The notes under the pieces were generated by a model, which was given only the letters and a program-made list of their open reading frames with translations, had not been told where the DNA came from and searched no databases. 19,990 nt of DNA from Cyclobacteriaceae bacterium (lineage in GTDB: Bacteria > Bacteroidota > Bacteroidia > Cytophagales > Cyclobacteriaceae): NCBI GenBank assembly GCA_025455225.1, contig JALOMY010000012.1, forward strand, positions 1 through 19,990, in the 5' to 3' direction. A program made the position numbers and the translations under genes. Below, piece by piece: positions 1 through 6,393 of this stretch (positions are counted from its first letter, which is position 1; every line of letters starts with the position of its first letter).

Positions 1-456
1 AATTTCAAGCGCGGCCGTGGTGACTATGCCGGTATAGCCGGACGTCTGAATGATGGCGCCTTAATTACTTCATACATCTATGAATTCCCTCCGAACGATT
101 TCGGATTATATAACATGGCCGGAAACGTAAGCGAGTGGGTTCAGGATATTTATCGTCCGCTTTCTTACCAGGATGTTGATGACCTTAACCCGATGCGTAG
201 GGATGGATTCCTGGACGATGCCAAGGGATACAACAACAATGTTGTTAAAGATGCGGCTACCGGTGAATGGGTGAAGCAAAATGAAACCAGCTTTACCTCT
301 TTGATTACCGACCGTGCCCGCGTTTATAAAGGAGGCAGCTGGAAAGATGTTGCTTACTGGATGTCACCGGGTACCAGAAGGTACCTCGATCAGGACAGTG
401 CAACAGCTACCATTGGTTTCCGCTGTGCCATGATCCGGGCGGGATCGAATTATTGA
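1..456 (+). CDS. gldJ: Gliding motility lipoprotein GldJ, 3' part only (FGE-sulfatase fold)
   Basis: The frame is open from base 1, so the 5' part lies outside the window; 151 residues are visible before TGA at 454-456. The fragment carries C-terminal hallmarks of the formylglycine-generating-enzyme/sulfatase-modifying-factor fold: LYNMAGNVSEWV, VYKGGSWKD and IGFRCAM near the end. The N-F-K-R-G-R-G-D-Y start and the YRPLSYQDVDDLNP stretch resemble GldJ rather than GldK. GldJ is an outer-membrane lipoprotein needed for gliding and for stability of type IX secretion components; it uses the fold without known enzymatic activity. The lipoprotein signal cannot be seen here. The gene is followed at once by a terminator and convergent comF. 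gldK would normally be followed by gldL, gldM and gldN, which favours gldJ. A generic SUMF1-family protein is the alternative. Confidence 0.75.
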   Translation, partial: NFKRGRGDYAGIAGRLNDGALITSYIYEFPPNDFGLYNMAGNVSEWVQDIYRPLSYQDVDDLNPMRRDGFLDDAKGYNNNVVKDAATGEWVKQNETSFTSLITDRARVYKGGSWKDVAYWMSPGTRRYLDQDSATATIGFRCAMIRAGSNY

Positions 457-480
457 GTCTATACTAATTCTAAATTTTGA

Positions 481-505
481 AAGCCCTGTATCAACAGGGC
501 TTTTT
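481..505. terminator. Rho-independent terminator between gldJ and comF
   Basis: An 8-bp perfect stem AAGCCCTG/CAGGGCTT (481-488 and 495-502) with a 6-base loop is followed by a T run (501-505). It starts 25 bases after the gldJ stop and ends just before the comF stop codon on the other strand. The A residues at the stem base give a T-rich tail in the other direction too, so it may serve both convergent genes. Confidence 0.85.
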
Positions 506-510
506 CATTT

Positions 511-1212
511 CTAATCTGTGTAGGCAATACTGGCCACACTTAAGGATAAGCATCCGGCCTTTAGCAACTCAATACCACAGGCTTCAATAGTCGAACCCGT
601 TGTGATTACATCATCTACCAATAATAATCGCAAATTCTTTATCGCTTCCGGATCAACAACCCGAAACACCTCATTAACATTTTGCCAGCGAAGTAATTTT
701 GACTTTCGGGTTTGTGTTTCAGTACTTTCAGTACGCAAAAGAACTTTTGAAATGCAAGGAATATGTAATGACTCCGAAAGTCCGGAAGCAAACTCTTCAC
801 TTTGGTTGTACCGCCTCCTTCGTAGCTTAACCGGGTGAAGCGGAACGGGCAGTATCGCATCAAATTCAGATCCGTAACCCGATTTATGTAATTCAAAACC
901 GTAAACCCGCCCTAATACTTGCCCGATTTCAGGATGATTGTTGTATTTAAATTCATGCAACAGTCGTTGAACTCTTCCCCCTTTTTGAAAATGATAAAAT
1001 GCCAACGCATATTGAATGGGTAATCGTCCGAAAATTCTTTGATACATTGGATTTTCTTTCCGGATATGAAAATCCGTGCGAGGAAGTTCTAAAATGCATC
1101 GCGAACAGATCACTTCTTCACCTTTGGCCAAACCATCCTGGCAAGCCAGGCAAAACCTTGGGTAAATCAGGCTAACAAAGTCTGTAAACAATCCGGTAAT
1201 TGTTGACGTCAC
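511..1212 (-). CDS. comF: ComF family protein (phosphoribosyltransferase-like, zinc-ribbon)
   Basis: This is a 233-residue protein. An N-terminal four-cysteine zinc ribbon (C21-x2-C24 and C36-x2-C39) is followed by the ComF phosphoribosyltransferase domain. The PRPP-loop signature VDDVITTGST sits at about residues 199-208, and the RRRRYNQS stretch typical of the family lies mid-protein. ComF proteins act in natural transformation, where single-stranded DNA is taken up into the cytoplasm; in organisms not known to be competent the role is unclear. The start is taken as GTG at 1212 because an in-frame TAA lies two codons upstream and no ATG is available before the zinc ribbon; a TTG at codon 8 is the other option. 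The gene converges on gldJ and shares its terminator. It diverges from the CMD-like gene, whose promoter overlaps the comF 5' end. Confidence 0.88.
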   Translation of the reverse strand: MTSTITGLFTDFVSLIYPRFCLACQDGLAKGEEVICSRCILELPRTDFHIRKENPMYQRIFGRLPIQYALAFYHFQKGGRVQRLLHEFKYNNHPEIGQVLGRVYGFELHKSGYGSEFDAILPVPLHPVKLRRRRYNQSEEFASGLSESLHIPCISKVLLRTESTETQTRKSKLLRWQNVNEVFRVVDPEAIKNLRLLLVDDVITTGSTIEACGIELLKAGCLSLSVASIAYTD

Positions 1213-1228
1213 AGTTTAGGTATATTTG
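1200..1228 (+). promoter_or_regulatory. Bacteroidota-type promoter (TTG-N18-TAnnTTTG) for the AhpD-like gene
   Basis: The -7 box TATATTTG (1221-1228) matches the Bacteroidota consensus TAnnTTTG exactly. A TTG at 1200-1202 gives a -33 element with an 18-base spacer. Transcription would begin near 1234-1237, leaving a leader of about 40 bases before ATG 1274. This argues against the upstream TTG codon at 1238 as the translation start. The -33 element lies within the first codons of divergent comF. Confidence 0.6.
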
Positions 1229-1273
1229 CTCCGCTAATTGAAGTTACATAAATCTCTTTATACACCGACAGCC

Positions 1274-1615
1274 ATGGGACTTGTTCAGGATTTTAATGCA
1301 TACCGAAGCAAAATGAATGAAAAAATTCTGTCTTCGGATAGCCTGATAATAAAACGAATTTTCAACCTCGACACCAATGCGTATTCAGAAGGTCATCTTG
1401 ATGTGCGAAGCAAGGAGCTCATTGGGTTAACCTGCTCATTGGTTCTCCGTTGTGATGATTGTGTTCGACACCACTTAGGTAAATGCAAGGAGGTCGGTTT
1501 AACTACTGACCAGGTTCACGAAGCAATGGGAGTTGCAACCCTGGTCGGGGGCACTATTGTTATTCCTCACCTGAGAAGGGCTTATGAATACTGGGAAGAG
1601 CTAACTCATGTTTAA
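1274..1615 (+). CDS. Carboxymuconolactone decarboxylase family protein (AhpD-like)
   Basis: This is a 113-residue CMD/AhpD-fold protein. The redox/proton-relay motif C60-x2-C63-x3-H67 (CDDCVRHH) follows an upstream glutamate (E48 in RSKELIGL), as in AhpD-type peroxidase partners. The C-terminal region VGGTIVIPHLRRAYEYWEEL also fits the family. Proteins with CxxC usually act as thiol peroxidases or disulfide reductants in the cytoplasm; the substrate cannot be told from sequence. The frame can be extended 12 codons to a TTG at 1238, but the promoter places the transcript start almost on that codon. The ATG start giving MGLVQDFNAYR is therefore preferred. The stop overlaps the next gene by 8 bases, which suggests translational coupling. 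Confidence 0.85.
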   Translation: MGLVQDFNAYRSKMNEKILSSDSLIIKRIFNLDTNAYSEGHLDVRSKELIGLTCSLVLRCDDCVRHHLGKCKEVGLTTDQVHEAMGVATLVGGTIVIPHLRRAYEYWEELTHV

Positions 1616-1982
1616 ACGCGATCTTGAACTCGAACGATCCTGGCAAAACCTGCTGAGCCAGTTGGAAAAGGCCGTGGGTAAAAAGCCTAAAGACCTAAAT
1701 GGCGTCTTGTTCCTGATTGGAGTACAGGAACTGGGCCAGGGCCACAGATTCTTTTCCAAAGAAGAAAAACAAGATCTCATGCATATTGGAATATGTAAAG
1801 TACTTAGTCTTTCGGGTTATTATGAATTGGAGGGTCTTGACAACCAGGGTTGGCCGCATTGGAAACTCATTAAGAAACTTCCGCATTTTGACTTGCTGGA
1901 GCAGGAAAAACTGTTGAAGATGCATGTCATTGAATACTTTGAAACCGAGCATAAGTGGATCATCCGGCCAGAGGCCTATTAA
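1608..1982 (+). CDS. Uncharacterised 124-residue protein coupled to the AhpD-like gene
   Basis: I do not recognise a named domain. The protein is soluble, with no signal peptide or membrane segment, and rich in L, E, K and aromatic residues. Visible features are the N-terminal charged helix LELERSWQNLLSQLEKAVG, a central stretch VLFLIGVQELGQGHRFFSKEEKQDLMHIGICKVLSLSGYYE, and a W-P-H-W motif followed by a helix ending in HKWIIRPEAY. The ATG at 1608 lies inside the 3' end of the AhpD-like gene (8-base overlap), so the two are very likely co-translated. Base composition matches its neighbours. I think it is a real small gene because of the overlap and the clean open frame, but I infer no function. 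Confidence 0.75.
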   Translation: MFKRDLELERSWQNLLSQLEKAVGKKPKDLNGVLFLIGVQELGQGHRFFSKEEKQDLMHIGICKVLSLSGYYELEGLDNQGWPHWKLIKKLPHFDLLEQEKLLKMHVIEYFETEHKWIIRPEAY

Positions 1983-2003
1983 TGCAGGCCAGCGTTTCAT
2001 CCA

Positions 2004-2034
2004 TTGCTTACCATATGATTTGCTCCTATATTTA
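2004..2034 (+). promoter_or_regulatory. Possible Bacteroidota-type promoter for the DUF4175 operon
   Basis: A TTG (2004-2006) is followed after exactly 20 bases by TATATTTA (2027-2034), one mismatch (final G to A) from TAnnTTTG. A start near 2041 would give a leader of about 50 bases before ATG 2091. The -7 match is imperfect, so this is a candidate only. Confidence 0.35.
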
Positions 2035-2090
2035 TCTCACCACAAACTTAATCAGGCCGGTTTCGTTTTCATTTTTATATAGGTGCGGGT

Positions 2091-5000
2091 ATGGGCAGCG
2101 GTTCCGAAAAAATTAAAGAGAATATCCAATCATTCAGGCGCAGGTATTATTTAAACCTGCTTCTCAAGGGCTTATTGTTAACCTTCACTTTCATTTTCTT
2201 CTATTTTTTATTGGCTGCCCTGCTGGAGTATGCGTTGTGGTTGCCACCGTTGGGCCGTTCCATCATTGTAATTACATTCTTTGCGGCTATCGGATATTGT
2301 GTCTACCGGTTTCTGAAAGAACCCCTGAAATTCTGGATAGCGAAACAAGGAATGGGAGATGAACAAATTGCCCGAATAATAGGCAATTATTTTCCTGCTG
2401 TTAAAGACCGCCTTGTCAATTTTATTCAATTAATCAGGTTAAAAGACCAGTCGGAATTAGCGTACGCAAGTCTTGAGCAAAAATCAAAAACATTCGAGCC
2501 CATACAGTTCGAGTCCGTTATCGATCTTAGCCAAAACACCCGCTACCTTAGGTACCTGGCAATTCCGATTGCCCTCTTGTTGATGCTGGCTCTAATTAAC
2601 TCGAGTATCCTCACGCAAAGCACTCATCGAATTGTTAATTTCAATAAAGAATTTGTTCCGCAGGCACCCTTTCTATTCGTGCTTGAAAATCAATCCCTAA
2701 CCGGATTTTTAAATGAAGATTTTACCGTCCGGGTTTCGCTGGATGGTGATGCATTACCAGATGCCCTTTATGTGTTGATTGGATCTCAACGTCAGAAAAT
2801 GGAAGCTCTTGGTAACAATCAGTTTCAATATACTTTCGAAAAACTTCACGAGAATAAATCCATTCAGTTTGAAGCTGCCGGATTTTATTCGGAAAAATAT
2901 ACTATTCAACTGGCGGCACGGCCCGAATTGACTCAACTCGAACTCACATTGGAATATCCGAAATATTTACAGCGCAAACAGGATATATTGATCAATTCCG
3001 GAAACATTGAAGTTCCTGAAGGAACCATTGTAACCTGGAAAATTTTCACCGCAAATGCCCTTAACGCCTGGCTTGCATTTGAATCTGAAACTCAGCCAAA
3101 TCAAGCGCAAGAATTTGATAATCAGGTGTTTAGCTTTAAAAAGGGAATGAATAACCCAGACCAGTATGAAGTAATTCTGGAAAATGATCATAGTAAAAAC
3201 AAGGACAAGGTTTTGTATCACATTGATGTGATCAAAGATCAATATCCACAACTGGTTATTAATAGCTTCCGCGATTCAGTTTTGTATAAGCGAATTGTAT
3301 TGGGTGGTATTGCCAGCGATGATTACGGAGTAACCAGGTTGATGCTTAAGTTCCATGTGAAAAATCAAAACCAGAAAGTAACCAAAGAAGAATCCATTGC
3401 TATTCCGGTTGGGGTCAATCAAAATCAGCAAAGCTTCTTTTACAATTGGTCACTTGATTCACTTCAACTGAAACCCGGTGAATACCTGGAGTATTACCTT
3501 CAAGTTTGGGATAACGATGGTGTAAATGGACATAAATCAACTCGTTCCTCGGTTTATACATTTTTCGTTCCCGACAAGGATCAATTGGTTACCGAAATTT
3601 CGCGGTCTCAATCACAAACCGAAAAGCAACTTCAGGAAACTGCGACTAAAGCAACCCAGCTAAAGAAAGAAATCAATGATGCCCAGCAGAATTTAAAAGG
3701 GAAGCAATCACTCGACTGGCAAGACAAGAAAAAGCTGGAGGATATTATTGAACAACGGAAAAACCTGGAACAATTAGTTAATGAATTGAAGGAACAAAAC
3801 CGGCTTTTGGAGCAAAAGAAAGATGCCTTTACAGAACAGGATGAACGTATTCGTGAGAAAGCAGAGCAAATTCAAAAATTAATGGATGAATTGCTCGATG
3901 AAGAAACAAAACGATTACTGCAAGAGCTTGAGAAATTATTAAAGGAAAATGCAGATGCTAATCAACTGAAACAGTTGATGGATAAACTGAATAAGAGTTC
4001 CCAGAACCTTGAGAAGGAACTGGAACGTACACTTGAATTATTCAAGCAACTTCAGTTTGAGTATAAAATGGATCAGGTTATTGAAGAGCTTAATCAAAAT
4101 ATCAACGATCAGAAAAGCCTGCTTGAAGAAACGAAATCCCTGGAAAAGGAATCTGAAAGCAAATCCGAAAAGAAGACTCCTGAAAATAAAGATGCCTCTT
4201 CAGAAAAAGCGAAAGAACTGGCTGAGGAGCAAAAGCAGGTAGCAGAGGAATTTACCGAAACCGAAGAAAAACTGGACGAGTTACGAAAACTAGGTGAGGA
4301 GCTTGGCCAGGATGAAGAAGTGCCTGACCAGGACGAATCTAAAGAAGTTGAGCAATCACAGAAAGAAAGTCAGGAAAGCCTTGATAATAACAACCCTTCC
4401 AAATCAAAGGAATCCCAGCAAAAGGCGATTGAAAAAATGCAGCAAATGCAGAAGCAGATGGAAAGTATGCAAAACGCCATGAGCATGGAAATCGACATGC
4501 AAAACCTGGAAACGCTTCGTCAAATACTTCATGGATTGATTAAACTTTCTCACGATCAGGAAGGTCTTATGAAGTCTTATGGTGAATTACAGCAGAATGA
4601 CCCCCGTTTTAATCAATTGGCACAGGGCCAATTAAAGTTAAAAGATGATGTTAAGGTACTGGAAGACAGCCTGTTAGCTCTTAGCAAGCGTGACCCTACC
4701 ATGGGTACGTTTGTACTTCGTGAGATAACCGATCTTAACGATCATCTTGATAAAACCATTGAAGCTTATCGCGAACGAAGAAGGCCGCAGATCTCTACCG
4801 AGATGCAATTTTCCATGACCTCCGTCAACAACCTGGCTTTAATGCTTGATAGTCATTTTGATATGATGATGGAAATGATGGCTAACGCAAAAGCGACCGG
4901 GAAAAAGAGTAAACAAAAAGGCCAGCAACAAAGCCTGAGTCAAATGCAACAGCAGTTAAATAAGAAAATCGAAGACATTAAAAACAGTGGTAAAACAGGA

Positions 5001-5426
5001 AGACAGCTATCTGAAGAACTTGCTGAAATGGCTGCCGAGCAAGAACGCATTCGAAGAGCACTACAGGAAATGCAGGAAAAGATGAAAGAACAAGGATCTG
5101 CTCCTGGAAGTGAGTTGCCTGATAAAATGGAAGATACTGAGATCGATTTAGTTAATAAACGGCTTACAGACCAATTAATTCAGCGGCAACGCGAAATTTT
5201 AACCCGACTATTGGAAACGGAGAAATCCATGCGTGAACAAGACATGGATGAAGAACGTAAAGGTGAAACCGCTAAAGATTATAATAAGGAAGTGCCCAAG
5301 GCGATAGAAGAATATTTACGTTTAAAGGAAAAAGAAGTAGAATTGTTAAAAACCGTTCCGCCAAAGCTTTATCCGTTCTACCGAAAAGAGGTTAACGAAT
5401 ATTTCAAACGGCTTCGCGAAAATTAA
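2091..5426 (+). CDS. DUF4175 family membrane protein with long coiled-coil region
   Basis: This is an 1111-residue protein. Hydrophobic segments at about 22-46, 54-74 and 154-174 form the N-terminal membrane part. A beta-rich, Ig-like region of about 300 residues follows (roughly 180-500). The C-terminal half is very rich in E, K and Q and should form long coiled coils. It includes Met/Gln-rich patches near residues 780-800 (AIEKMQQMQKQMESMQ) and 920-950 (MMMEMMANAK...QQQSLSQMQQQL). This layout is that of DUF4175, a Bacteroidota family of unknown function. By analogy with its domain order the soluble part should be periplasmic, but that is inference. It starts at ATG 2091 with a poor Shine-Dalgarno, as is common in the phylum. 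The RsbW-like gene begins 15 bases after its stop, so they are likely co-transcribed. Confidence 0.8.
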   Translation: MGSGSEKIKENIQSFRRRYYLNLLLKGLLLTFTFIFFYFLLAALLEYALWLPPLGRSIIVITFFAAIGYCVYRFLKEPLKFWIAKQGMGDEQIARIIGNYFPAVKDRLVNFIQLIRLKDQSELAYASLEQKSKTFEPIQFESVIDLSQNTRYLRYLAIPIALLLMLALINSSILTQSTHRIVNFNKEFVPQAPFLFVLENQSLTGFLNEDFTVRVSLDGDALPDALYVLIGSQRQKMEALGNNQFQYTFEKLHENKSIQFEAAGFYSEKYTIQLAARPELTQLELTLEYPKYLQRKQDILINSGNIEVPEGTIVTWKIFTANALNAWLAFESETQPNQAQEFDNQVFSFKKGMNNPDQYEVILENDHSKNKDKVLYHIDVIKDQYPQLVINSFRDSVLYKRIVLGGIASDDYGVTRLMLKFHVKNQNQKVTKEESIAIPVGVNQNQQSFFYNWSLDSLQLKPGEYLEYYLQVWDNDGVNGHKSTRSSVYTFFVPDKDQLVTEISRSQSQTEKQLQETATKATQLKKEINDAQQNLKGKQSLDWQDKKKLEDIIEQRKNLEQLVNELKEQNRLLEQKKDAFTEQDERIREKAEQIQKLMDELLDEETKRLLQELEKLLKENADANQLKQLMDKLNKSSQNLEKELERTLELFKQLQFEYKMDQVIEELNQNINDQKSLLEETKSLEKESESKSEKKTPENKDASSEKAKELAEEQKQVAEEFTETEEKLDELRKLGEELGQDEEVPDQDESKEVEQSQKESQESLDNNNPSKSKESQQKAIEKMQQMQKQMESMQNAMSMEIDMQNLETLRQILHGLIKLSHDQEGLMKSYGELQQNDPRFNQLAQGQLKLKDDVKVLEDSLLALSKRDPTMGTFVLREITDLNDHLDKTIEAYRERRRPQISTEMQFSMTSVNNLALMLDSHFDMMMEMMANAKATGKKSKQKGQQQSLSQMQQQLNKKIEDIKNSGKTGRQLSEELAEMAAEQERIRRALQEMQEKMKEQGSAPGSELPDKMEDTEIDLVNKRLTDQLIQRQREILTRLLETEKSMREQDMDEERKGETAKDYNKEVPKAIEEYLRLKEKEVELLKTVPPKLYPFYRKEVNEYFKRLREN

Positions 5427-5441
5427 ACATACAGATTACTA

Positions 5442-5846
5442 ATGGACACCATCAGCATTCAGATTCCTTCGATTATTGATAACATCAGGATGATTGAAAG
5501 CTTTATCGATAATGCAAAAGAACGTTTCCATCTGGAAGACGATATCTACGGTAACATAATGATTGCTGTAACCGAAGCGGTCAATAATGCGATTAAGCAT
5601 GGAAACGCTAACGATTCACACAAAAATGTGCTGTTGAGCCTGATTCTAAACGACAATCTGTTAAAGTTTACGATAAAAGATGAAGGAAAAGGATTCAATT
5701 TCCATGATCTCCCCGATCCCACTGCACCAGAAAACCTGGAGAAACCTGGCGGAAGGGGCATTTTTTTAATGAAACATTTATCGGATGAAGTTGAGTTTAA
5801 AGAAGGTGGTAAAGTTGTTGAACTCAGCTTTTATGTAAATTCCTGA
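5442..5846 (+). CDS. Stand-alone ATP-binding protein, RsbW/SpoIIAB-like anti-sigma family
   Basis: This 134-residue protein consists of a single GHKL (HATPase_c_2) ATP-binding domain. The N-box is AVTEAVNNAIKHGNA (E45, N48, N49), the G1 box DEGKGF starts at D80, and the G2/lid region GGRGIFLMKHLSDEVEF starts at about G103. This is the pattern of RsbW/SpoIIAB-type serine kinases, which bind sigma factors or phosphorylate STAS anti-anti-sigma partners. No sigma factor, STAS protein or PP2C phosphatase is encoded nearby, so the target is unknown. Its stop overlaps the ybeY start by one base (TGATG), and it follows the DUF4175 gene by 15 bases. An operon with an envelope protein and an RNase is therefore likely. 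Confidence 0.85.
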   Translation: MDTISIQIPSIIDNIRMIESFIDNAKERFHLEDDIYGNIMIAVTEAVNNAIKHGNANDSHKNVLLSLILNDNLLKFTIKDEGKGFNFHDLPDPTAPENLEKPGGRGIFLMKHLSDEVEFKEGGKVVELSFYVNS

Positions 5847-6265
5847 TGAGTAAGATTCAATTCTTCTCTGAAAACATACGGTTTAAGCTTCCCCATCCCA
5901 TTAAAACAAAACGGTGGATTCTCGAGGTGATCCGCCAAGAAAAATCCAGCTTGGATAGCCTCAATTACATTTTCTGCGATGATGCCTTTCTACTTAAGAT
6001 CAATTCCCATTATCTAAAGCATAAGACTCTTACCGATATAATCACGTTCGATTATTCGGCCAATGGGGTTCTTTCGGGAGAAATCTATATCAGCATAGAA
6101 CGAGTAAAGGAAAACGCGGTAAAATTTAAGCAGCCCTTTGAACAGGAACTGCACCGGGTAATAATCCATGGCGTATTGCACCTGTTGGGCTACCAGGATA
6201 AGACTCCGATACACAAAAGGATAATGCGCAAAAAAGAGGATGCTTATCTATCTTTGCAATCCTGA
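5846..6265 (+). CDS. ybeY: Endoribonuclease YbeY (rRNA maturation)
   Basis: This 139-residue protein is close to the usual length for the family. YbeY is a zinc-dependent single-strand endoribonuclease that acts in 16S rRNA 3'-end maturation and ribosome quality control in the cytoplasm. The family block is clear: INSHYLKHKTLTDIITFDYS (about 52-71) and the metal site H108-G-V-L-H112-L-L-G-Y-Q-D118. The canonical third ligand is a histidine (HGxLHLxGYDH); here an aspartate stands in that place, which I recall as common in Bacteroidota YbeY. The start ATG overlaps the TGA of the RsbW-like gene by one base, so translation is probably coupled. The stop is followed within 8 bases by the first parS-like site. 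Confidence 0.92.
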   Translation: MSKIQFFSENIRFKLPHPIKTKRWILEVIRQEKSSLDSLNYIFCDDAFLLKINSHYLKHKTLTDIITFDYSANGVLSGEIYISIERVKENAVKFKQPFEQELHRVIIHGVLHLLGYQDKTPIHKRIMRKKEDAYLSLQS

Positions 6266-6272
6266 TTTGAGA

Positions 6273-6286
6273 GTTCCACGTGAAAC
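6273..6286 (+). other. parS-like centromere site 1 (ParB binding)
   Basis: GTTCCACGTGAAAC is an exact match to the inner 14 bases of the widely conserved ParB-binding consensus TGTTNCACGTGAAACA. The flanking 3' A also fits, while the 5' base is A instead of T. It lies in the short gap after ybeY and pairs with site 2, which is its exact reverse complement. Confidence 0.8.
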
Positions 6287-6312
6287 AATGCTTTTTTAAT
6301 AGTTAACCTCGC

Positions 6313-6343
6313 TTGTGGATAAGCCTTGTGGAATTGTGGACTA
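6313..6343 (-). other. DnaA box with two degenerate neighbours, between the parS sites
   Basis: TGTGGATAA at 6314-6322 is the perfect reverse complement of the DnaA box TTATCCACA. The heptamer TTGTGGA is repeated at 6313-6319, 6326-6332 and 6334-6340. The second and third copies continue as TGTGGAATT and TGTGGACTA, so they are only degenerate boxes. One perfect 9-mer could occur by chance, but the position between two parS cores in front of mnmG makes function more likely. Confidence 0.55.
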
Positions 6344-6371
6344 ATTAGGAAAAATCGGTCAATTGCCTGAA

Positions 6372-6385
6372 GTTTCACGTGGAAC
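6372..6385 (-). other. parS-like centromere site 2 (ParB binding)
   Basis: GTTTCACGTGGAAC is the exact reverse complement of site 1 and again matches the parS core. It ends 8 bases before the preferred mnmG start codon, so it lies in the mnmG leader. ParB bound here could affect mnmG expression. Confidence 0.8.
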
Positions 6386-6393
6386 ATAAAAAT

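Noticed and set aside
1238..1273. Twelve-codon extension of the AhpD-like gene to a TTG start
   Set aside because: The promoter at 1200-1228 places transcription start almost at this codon, leaving no leader; ATG 1274 fits better.
4009..4482. Open frames in another frame within the DUF4175 coiled-coil region (Lys/Arg-rich)
   Set aside because: They are out-of-frame readings of the GA-rich Glu/Lys codons; highly biased composition and no independent start.
6379..6393. GTG upstream of ATG 6394 as the mnmG start
   Set aside because: The codon lies inside parS site 2, and starting at ATG 6394 gives the usual short N-terminus before the FAD-binding GAGHAG motif.
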